Shown in pieces: positions 6,462 to 11,559 of a stretch of 11,559 nucleotides of DNA; position 1 is the stretch's first letter, and the number at the start of each line of letters is the position of its first letter. The notes beneath the pieces are model-generated. The model worked only from the letters and a program-made list of their open reading frames with translations, had not been told where the DNA came from and searched no databases. The DNA is from Pseudomonadota bacterium (GTDB taxonomy: Bacteria > Myxococcota_A > UBA796 > SXON01), in NCBI GenBank assembly GCA_005776735.1, contig SXOM01000449.1:1-11559 (forward strand), written 5' to 3'. Both the position numbers and the translations under genes were made by a program.

Positions 6462-9256
6462 CAGGACCTCCCTTGGGCGCGGATGGCGGCGAGCACCCGG
6501 TCGGGCGTGAACGGGATGCGGCGGAGGCGAACGCCGACCGCGTCGGCGATGGCGTTGGCGATGGCGGGGATGATCGGGTGCAGCGGGCCTTCCCCCGCCT
6601 CCTTGGCCCCGTACGGGCCGCCGGGGTCCATCGACTCGACGATATGAGCAAGAATCTCAGGCGTTTCCTTGCTCGTCGGGATGCGGTAGTCGAGGAGATT
6701 GGGCCCCGAATGCAGCCCGCGCTCGTCGAAGGTGTGGGCCTCCATCAGCGCCTCGGCGTAGCCCATGTACACCGAGCCCTCGATCTGGCCTTCGACGATC
6801 TGCGGGTTGAGCGCGCGCCCGCAGTCGTGCGCCGCCCACACCTTCTCGACGCGGACGATGCCGGTCTCGGGGTCTACGCTCACCTCGCACACGTGGGCGG
6901 TGGCGGAGTAGGCCGGCGACGCACCGATGGTGCCGCCGCGGTAGTCGCCGCCCACCTTGCGGGTGCGGTAGCCGCCCGCCGCCGAGAGCGGGGTGCCGGC
7001 CGCGGCCTCGGCGAGGATGAGCGCCTCCCGCGCCGAGAGCTGACGCGATCGGTCTTCCTGGTCAAAGAAGAACCCATATCCCTTGCCCACACGTCCGATT
7101 TCGACCTTCCACGTCGCCGCCACCGCCTCGCGGAGCTTCTGGCCCATGGCCGCGCCCGCCTCCTGGGCGGCGATGCCGGCCATGAACGTGACCCGGCTCG
7201 AGTAGCTCCCGAGGTCGACCGGCGTGAGCTCGGTGTCGCCCGACACGACGGTGATGTCGTCGGGCGACACCCCGGTCTCCTCGGCCACGACGTAGGCGAG
7301 CATCCCGTCGCTGCCCTGCCCGATGTCGTTGGCCCCGCAGAAGACGGTGATCTTGCCGCTCCGATCGGCGCGGAGGAGCACCCCGGACTGCGGCATCTCG
7401 TTGGGATAGATCGGGTAGGCGGTGCCGGAGATGTACATGCTCGTGGCGACGCCGAGCCCGCGTCCGCGGCCGAGTTTTCCGCGTCGATCCTTCCACCCGC
7501 TCGCCGCCTCGACCGCGTCCAGGCACGCGGCGATGCCCGAGGAGGTGACGAGCTGGCCGTTGACCGTACGCTCGCCCGCGCTGACCAGGTTCTTCCGACG
7601 CATCTCGATGGGGTCCAGCCCGAGGCGATCGGCGAGCTCGTCGACCGCACACTCGAACGCGAACCGGGGCTGGACGCTCCCGTGGCCACGCTTGGGACCG
7701 CAGCAGGGCTTGTTGGTGTACACCCGGCGAGAACGGAAGTGGTAACTCTCGAAACCGACGGGCCCGGTCAGCAGTTGACCGGAGTAGTAGGTCGTGACCA
7801 GGCCGAAGCTGTGGTAGGCGCCCCCGTCGATGAGGATATCGCTTTCAACGGCGGTGATTCGCCCATCCTTGGTGCCGGCCACCTTGAACGCCATGTCCAT
7901 GGGGTGCCGTCCGCGGTGGGCGTAGAACACCTCTTCGCGGGTGTAGAGGATCTTCACCGGCCGCCCCGCCTTCTTCGAGAGCGCCGCGACGCAGAACTCC
8001 AGGTCGAACGGTTCGGACTTCCCGCCGAACGCCCCGCCCAGGACCGGTTGGATGACGCGCACCCGCTCGGCGCCGATCCCGAGCACCTTGGCGAGCTCCC
8101 GGTGCAGGTAGTGGGTCACCTGCGAAGCGGACCACACGGTGAGCCGCTCGTCGGCCGACCACTGGGCCACCGCACAGTGCGGCTCGATCGCGGCGTGGGT
8201 GCTGCCCTCGTAGAACCAGCGATCTTCGACCACCGCGTCGGCGGCGGCGAACCCCGCTTCCACGTCTCCGAACCGCAGGTCGACGTCCTTGCACACGTTG
8301 TCCGGCCACGGCCGCCCCTTCCAGTCCAACTCGTGCACCAACGGCGCGCCCGGGGCGATGGCCGCCTCGGCGTCCTTCACGATGGGGAGCGGCTCGTAGC
8401 TGACGCGGATCGCGGCCAGCGCCCGGTTGGCGGTCTCCTCGTCGACCGCGGCGACGGCGGCCACGCCCTCGCCGATGTAGCGCACCTTCCCGACCGCGAG
8501 CGCGGTCTCGTCGGGGGTCCAGGGGATGATGCAGTACGGCGTGGGCAGGTCCGCGCCCGTGACCACGGCGAAGACCCCCGGCATCGCTTCGGCCGCGCGG
8601 GTGTCGACGGCGAGCAGGCGTGCGTGTGCGTGGGGCGACCGGAGGATCTTGCCGTGCGCCATGCGTGGGAGCGCGAGATCGTCGGTGTACACCGCCTCGC
8701 CCGTGGCCTTGTGGATGGCGTCCGCCTTGCGCCCGCGCGCGCCGATGACGTCGAACCCCGGCGCCGGCGTGCCGTACCGGACGGGAACGTGGCGATCGAC
8801 GCCCCGCGCCGCCAGCCTCACCGCCTCGAAGATCTTGGTGTACCCGGTGCAGCGGCACAGGTTGCCGCTGAGGGCCTCGCGCATCTCGGCGTCGGTCGGG
8901 TCGGGGCTGTGAGCCAGGAGCGCCTTGGCGGAGAGGATCATGCCCGGCTGGCAGAACCCACACTGGAGCGCGCCGGTGACGTCGAACGCGCGCTGCACCG
9001 GATCCGGACCGGCGGGGGAGGCGAGCCCTTCGATCGTGGTGATCTCGCCGCGCACGGCGTGAGCCAGCGTGAGACAGCTCAGCACCGGCTTGCCGTCGAC
9101 CAGCACGGTGCACGCGCCGCAGTCGCCCTTGTCGCAGCCCTGCTTGGTGCCGGTGAGGCCGGCGCCGTACCGCAGCGCCTCGAGCAAGGTCCACGCCTCG
9201 GGCACCGCCAGCTCGAGGTCCTCACCGTTGACGCGGAGGCTGACCAGGGACTTCAT
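6461..9256 (-). CDS. Fused [2Fe-2S] and molybdopterin subunit of a xanthine dehydrogenase/HBCR-family enzyme
   Basis: The 931-residue product joins two subunits that are separate in 4-hydroxybenzoyl-CoA reductase. Residues 1-160 are the ferredoxin part: plant-type [2Fe-2S] Cys41, 46, 49 and 61, then the second cluster Cys99, 102, 134 and 136. From about 165 comes the large molybdopterin-cytosine-dinucleotide domain of about 770 residues. It shows GGAFGGK, KRGHGSVQPRFAFE, GANDIGQGSDG and, near the end, GAKEAGEGPLHP, where Glu889 matches the catalytic Glu of the family. The order [2Fe-2S]-Mo in one chain resembles D. gigas aldehyde oxidoreductase, but here an FAD subunit gene follows at once. 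The KRGHG loop and the HcrB-like partner favour the hydroxybenzoyl-CoA reductase branch over xanthine dehydrogenase. It heads a two-gene operon. It has no signal peptide, so it is cytoplasmic. The substrate is not proven. Confidence 0.92.
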   Translation of the reverse strand: MKSLVSLRVNGEDLELAVPEAWTLLEALRYGAGLTGTKQGCDKGDCGACTVLVDGKPVLSCLTLAHAVRGEITTIEGLASPAGPDPVQRAFDVTGALQCGFCQPGMILSAKALLAHSPDPTDAEMREALSGNLCRCTGYTKIFEAVRLAARGVDRHVPVRYGTPAPGFDVIGARGRKADAIHKATGEAVYTDDLALPRMAHGKILRSPHAHARLLAVDTRAAEAMPGVFAVVTGADLPTPYCIIPWTPDETALAVGKVRYIGEGVAAVAAVDEETANRALAAIRVSYEPLPIVKDAEAAIAPGAPLVHELDWKGRPWPDNVCKDVDLRFGDVEAGFAAADAVVEDRWFYEGSTHAAIEPHCAVAQWSADERLTVWSASQVTHYLHRELAKVLGIGAERVRVIQPVLGGAFGGKSEPFDLEFCVAALSKKAGRPVKILYTREEVFYAHRGRHPMDMAFKVAGTKDGRITAVESDILIDGGAYHSFGLVTTYYSGQLLTGPVGFESYHFRSRRVYTNKPCCGPKRGHGSVQPRFAFECAVDELADRLGLDPIEMRRKNLVSAGERTVNGQLVTSSGIAACLDAVEAASGWKDRRGKLGRGRGLGVATSMYISGTAYPIYPNEMPQSGVLLRADRSGKITVFCGANDIGQGSDGMLAYVVAEETGVSPDDITVVSGDTELTPVDLGSYSSRVTFMAGIAAQEAGAAMGQKLREAVAATWKVEIGRVGKGYGFFFDQEDRSRQLSAREALILAEAAAGTPLSAAGGYRTRKVGGDYRGGTIGASPAYSATAHVCEVSVDPETGIVRVEKVWAAHDCGRALNPQIVEGQIEGSVYMGYAEALMEAHTFDERGLHSGPNLLDYRIPTSKETPEILAHIVESMDPGGPYGAKEAGEGPLHPIIPAIANAIADAVGVRLRRIPFTPDRVLAAIRAQGRS
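6466..6472 (-). promoter_or_regulatory. Shine-Dalgarno GGGAGGT for the FAD subunit
   Basis: GGGAGG on the minus strand ends 5 bases before the ATG at 6461 and lies inside the last codons of the large-subunit gene. It supports this ATG over the in-frame ATG three codons later. Translation of the two subunits is probably coupled. Confidence 0.7.
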
Positions 9257-9281
9257 GTCCCCGGGGCTATTCGTCTGGTGG

Positions 9282-9330
9282 GCACCGCGGTAGGCCCGTC
9301 CCGAGGCGCGCGTAGGCCGGACCGCGGTGC
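9282..9330. promoter_or_regulatory. Paired ACCGCGGT palindromes in the divergent intergenic region
   Basis: GCACCGCGGT (9282-9291) and ACCGCGGTGC (9321-9330) form a 10-base inverted repeat. Each arm also contains the perfect 8-base palindrome ACCGCGGT. The centres are 37 bases apart. The right copy sits just upstream of the -10 element of the plus-strand operon, and the left copy lies about 30 bases before the ATG of the Mo-enzyme gene. This layout fits a shared operator pair for a dimeric regulator. No regulator gene lies in the window. Confidence 0.4.
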
Positions 9331-9339
9331 GCCGCGTGA

Positions 9340-9345
9340 TAGGCT
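9340..9345 (+). promoter_or_regulatory. -10 element TAGGCT for the FGE-fold operon (leaderless type)
   Basis: TAGGCT lies exactly 6 bases before the GTG at 9352. Its first three bases are an in-frame TAG stop, so the GTG is the first possible start and no leader or longer N-terminus fits. No clear -35 hexamer is seen. Confidence 0.5.
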
Positions 9346-9351
9346 GGGTCC

Positions 9352-10122
9352 GTGCTGGCCCTGGTGCTCCTGCTCGGTGCGACGCCCGAGGCGACCGACC
9401 CGACCGTGTTGATCCCGGCGGGCCGCTTCCGCATGGGCGACGCCGACATGCCCGACGCGCGGCCGGTCCGCGAGGTGGCGGTGTCCGCGTTCCGGATCGA
9501 CCGGAGCGAGGTCAGCGTCGCGGCGTTCGAGCGGTTCGCCTCCGGTCCGGGCTGGGGCGACGACGGGTGCTGGTCGAAGGAAGGGCGGAGTTGGCGCGAG
9601 GCGCACCCCACCGGCGCGGGGGCCACCGCGCGCGCGTCGGGGCGGTCGGCGGACCACCCGGTCGTGGCGGTGTCCTGGTACGAGGCCGAGGCGTTCTGCG
9701 TCTGTGCCGGCGGCCACCTCCCCACCGAGGCGCAGTGGGAGCGCGCGGCGTGCGGGGTCGACCCGCGGCCGGCGCCCCCGGCACAGGAGTCGGGGGTGGC
9801 GTGGTGGTACGAGGAGGGCAAGTACGGCAACCTCCCCGGGGTGTACACCCATCCGGTCCAAAACTCCTCTCCGAAGAACGTCTTCGGCTTGTCGGACATG
9901 TACGGCAACGTGTGGGAGTGGACACGCGACGCCTATCGGGCCGATGGCTACGCGCACGCGGGCGCGGCCGACCCGGTGGGGACCGGTCCGTCGCCGTGGC
10001 GGCCGGTCCGTGGCGGCTCGTACATGAACCTCCCGTCCTACGCGGGGTGTGCCCACCGTGAGCCGGTGCGCCCCGACGAGCCGCGGCTCACGGTCGGGTT
10101 CCGTTGCGTGTACGCCCCATGA
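9352..10122 (+). CDS. Exported FGE-sulfatase-fold (SUMF1/EgtB/PvdO superfamily) protein
   Basis: The 256-residue product has a short signal peptide (MLALVLLLGATPEA) and then one complete formylglycine-generating-enzyme-type fold. The motifs, in order, are IPAGRFRMG (21-29), DRSEVS (50-55), HPVVAVSWYEAEAFC (102-116), GGHLPTEAQWERAA (120-133), GLSDMYGNVWEW (179-190), VRGGSY (219-224), GCAHR (232-236) and GFRC (249-252). True FGE has a catalytic Cys just after RGGSYM; here that position is Asn226 and the only nearby Cys is 233. It is therefore unlikely to make formylglycine. Other members of this fold bind peptides, act in siderophore maturation (PvdO) or are structural. The GTG start is set by the in-frame TAG at 9340. 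The gene heads an operon, and its stop overlaps the next start as ATGA. Fold is sure; function is open. Confidence 0.85.
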   Translation: MLALVLLLGATPEATDPTVLIPAGRFRMGDADMPDARPVREVAVSAFRIDRSEVSVAAFERFASGPGWGDDGCWSKEGRSWREAHPTGAGATARASGRSADHPVVAVSWYEAEAFCVCAGGHLPTEAQWERAACGVDPRPAPPAQESGVAWWYEEGKYGNLPGVYTHPVQNSSPKNVFGLSDMYGNVWEWTRDAYRADGYAHAGAADPVGTGPSPWRPVRGGSYMNLPSYAGCAHREPVRPDEPRLTVGFRCVYAP

Positions 10123-11156
10123 TGGTCCTGTGGTCAGCGTGCGCGTCGCCCCCGGCGGAGGCCCCCGCCACGGTGGTGATCGTCGAGCACGGCACGGGCG
10201 AGCTCGCGGGGATGGTGAAGGTGCCCGCCGCCGACGTGCGCCTGGGCGCGCCGGAGGCGTCGACGCCCCAGGGGCCGCCGGCCGGCGCCCCGCACCACCC
10301 GGGCGGCAAGGGCGGACCGCACGGGCCGCCGCCGGGAGGTGCGGGGGGGCCGCCGCCGGGACCGCACGGCGGCCTGCCGCCCAAGGCCGAGGCCCCGCTG
10401 CCGGACTTCGTGTGCACCGACGCCGAGGTCGGGTCGGGCGGGTGTCCGGCGCTCGCCCACCAGGCCCTGTCGACGCAGCGGGGCGCGGTGTCGGCCTTCT
10501 GGATCGACACCACCGAGGTCACGCGCGCGGCGTACGGCGCGTTCCTCGCGGCCACCGGCTACCGGCCGCCGCACGTCGAGGAGGCGTGGGCCGAGGCCGA
10601 GTGGAACTGGGACGGTCCCACGCCGCCGGCCGGCACCGAGGACCACCCGGTCGTGCTCACCAACTGGTACGACGCGCGGGAGTACTGCGCGTGGCGCGGG
10701 GCGCGGCTCCCGACCGAGGCGGAGTGGCGGTTGGCGGCCCACGGGCCGTTCGACACCGAGACGGCGTACCCGTGGGGGGACGCCTACGAAGAGGGGCGCA
10801 TGAACCGCGGGCAGCTCCAGGAGCCCTTCTACGACGACGCCGACGGCTTCCGGACGACTTCACCGGTCGGCAGCTTCCCGGGGGGCCGCAGCCGCTACGG
10901 CGCCGACGACCTGTTCGGGAACGCCTGGGAGTGGGTGGCCGACGTGCGGGTGCGGAGCTGGGACGAGGTCCGCTTCGCCGACGCGGCGACCCGCCGCGAT
11001 CCGCGCACGCCGCGCTTGGGGCTCTACGCCGGGGCGCTCGGGTTCGCCTACTTCGCCGACCCGCGACCCAACCTCGCGATGAGCCACAACAGCTTCCCCG
11101 TCGAGCTGCGCCGCAAGACCAGCGGGTTCCGGTGTGCCAAGGACGTGCAGCCATGA
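10119..11156 (+). CDS. Lipoprotein with Gly/Pro/His-rich linker and FGE-sulfatase-fold domain
   Basis: The 345-residue product starts MMVLWSAC, with Cys8 as the likely lipidation site. A short segment (17-48) leads to a low-complexity Gly/Pro/His linker (49-92) and an FGE-type domain (about 95-345). The motifs are FWIDTTEVT (127-135), HPVVLTNWYDAREYC (176-190), GARLPTEAEWRLAA (194-207), YPWGD (217-221), DLFGNAWEWVAD (264-275) and SGFRCAKD (335-342). The RGGS element and catalytic Cys pair of true FGE are missing; GLYAGALGFAYFADP stands in that region, so formylglycine activity is unlikely. It is a divergent paralogue of the upstream gene. The ATG at 10119 overlaps the previous stop as ATGA with no Shine-Dalgarno, so coupling is likely. 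A TTG at 10104 would add MRVRP and give a basic n-region; it is the alternative start. Confidence 0.85.
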   Translation: MMVLWSACASPPAEAPATVVIVEHGTGELAGMVKVPAADVRLGAPEASTPQGPPAGAPHHPGGKGGPHGPPPGGAGGPPPGPHGGLPPKAEAPLPDFVCTDAEVGSGGCPALAHQALSTQRGAVSAFWIDTTEVTRAAYGAFLAATGYRPPHVEEAWAEAEWNWDGPTPPAGTEDHPVVLTNWYDAREYCAWRGARLPTEAEWRLAAHGPFDTETAYPWGDAYEEGRMNRGQLQEPFYDDADGFRTTSPVGSFPGGRSRYGADDLFGNAWEWVADVRVRSWDEVRFADAATRRDPRTPRLGLYAGALGFAYFADPRPNLAMSHNSFPVELRRKTSGFRCAKDVQP

Positions 11157-11559
11157 AGCCGGGGCGCGCGGAGGGGCTGGCGGGGCTCGGGCTGGCGGGG
11201 CTGGTCTTCGCCGCGTGGTGGGGCTGGGCGGGCACCCGTGACGAAGGCGGGGGCGTGTGGGCGCTGGCCGGCCAGCCGGTGGAGCTCACGTCGGTGGCGC
11301 TCGCCGGCACGATGCGGGACGACCCGTCGGCGATGGAGCTCGGCGCGCTCCAGGCGGCGCAGGCGCCGATCCCGCTCCGGGCGGGGGACCGCGTCGAGCT
11401 CGACGTGGAGCTGCTCCCCGGCGGCTCGCTCCTGCTCCGGAAGGGGCAGGGCGCGGGGGTCAACGCGCCGACGCAGAAGGCGCCGCTGGGCACCGCTCCC
11501 CCTGGGGGCGGGCGGCCGCCCGGGGGCGGTCCCGGTCCGGGTCCGGGCGGGCCGCCGCC
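11153..11559 (+). CDS. Membrane-anchored protein of unknown function, 3' end outside window
   Basis: The 135 codons visible run to the window edge without a stop. The ATG at 11153 overlaps the previous stop as ATGA, and AAGGA lies 9 bases upstream. Residues 1-7 hold two basic residues (MKPGRAE), then a hydrophobic segment (about 8-27) with a WWGW motif anchors the protein. Residues 35-105 look like a beta-rich extracytoplasmic region. From about 107 it enters a Gly/Pro-rich stretch like the linker of the upstream lipoprotein, so a second domain may follow beyond the window. I do not recognise the family. Its place as third gene of the operon suggests it works with the two FGE-fold proteins at the cell envelope. 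Confidence 0.7.
   Translation, partial: MKPGRAEGLAGLGLAGLVFAAWWGWAGTRDEGGGVWALAGQPVELTSVALAGTMRDDPSAMELGALQAAQAPIPLRAGDRVELDVELLPGGSLLLRKGQGAGVNAPTQKAPLGTAPPGGGRPPGGGPGPGPGGPP

Noticed and set aside
6473..9412. Plus-strand frame of 979 codons opposite the Mo-enzyme gene
   Set aside because: The minus-strand product has all iron-sulfur and molybdopterin motifs in order. The plus-strand frame has no domain and a His/Arg/Gly-rich composition.
10104..10118. TTG at 10104 as start of the second FGE-fold gene
   Set aside because: It would add MRVRP, a plausible n-region, but an ATG overlapping the previous stop as ATGA is the more usual coupled start, and TTG is rarer. Not excluded.
9352..11156. 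Sulfatase-activating formylglycine-generating enzymes
   Set aside because: Neither protein keeps the catalytic Cys pair of true FGE, and no sulfatase gene lies in the window.

Overview
This is a very GC-rich stretch of bacterial DNA with tightly packed genes. The lineage looks like Myxococcota or a close relative. The signs are lipoproteins carrying Asp-Thr/Ser-Gly/Ala spacer repeats (DTADTGDT type), an orphan MYXO-CTERM-like tail (Cys cluster, hydrophobic stretch, Arg4) and GC-saturated third codon positions. The lineage is an inference; no marker gene is present. No RNA gene, IS element, integrase or CRISPR array was seen.

Layout from left to right. (1) 1-1691, minus: a polytopic membrane protein, probably GT-C glycosyltransferase-like, with an N-terminal extracytoplasmic domain; its 3' end lies outside the window. 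(2) 1692-1948: a divergent intergenic region with an orphan MYXO-CTERM-like tail and promoter elements. (3) 1949-3838, plus: a lipoprotein with two c-type haem sites, then, 24 bases later, a zinc-dependent dehydrogenase of the threonine-3-dehydrogenase type. (4) 3891-5486, plus: a flavoprotein of the fumarate reductase/ketosteroid dehydrogenase superfamily made as a lipoprotein. (5) 5490-9256, minus: a two-gene molybdenum hydroxylase operon. One gene encodes a fused [2Fe-2S] plus molybdopterin subunit. The other encodes an FAD subunit with the four-cysteine loop that marks 4-hydroxybenzoyl-CoA reductase. (6) 9352-11559, plus: an operon joined by ATGA overlaps, with two divergent formylglycine-generating-enzyme-fold proteins and the start of a membrane-anchored protein of unknown function.

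Regions 3 to 5 form a redox neighbourhood with cell-envelope carriers (cytochrome c, flavoprotein) and probably cytoplasmic enzymes (MDR dehydrogenase, Mo/FeS/FAD enzyme). The sequence does not show that they share one pathway; no CoA ligase, ferredoxin or XdhC-type maturation gene is present here.

The most striking cross-gene signal is at the gene starts. All three plus-strand transcription-unit heads have a TANNNT -10 hexamer exactly 6 bases before the start codon, which implies leaderless mRNAs. They open with very short hydrophobic signal peptides that lack a basic n-region. The minus-strand membrane gene resembles this, with a weaker hexamer at the same distance.
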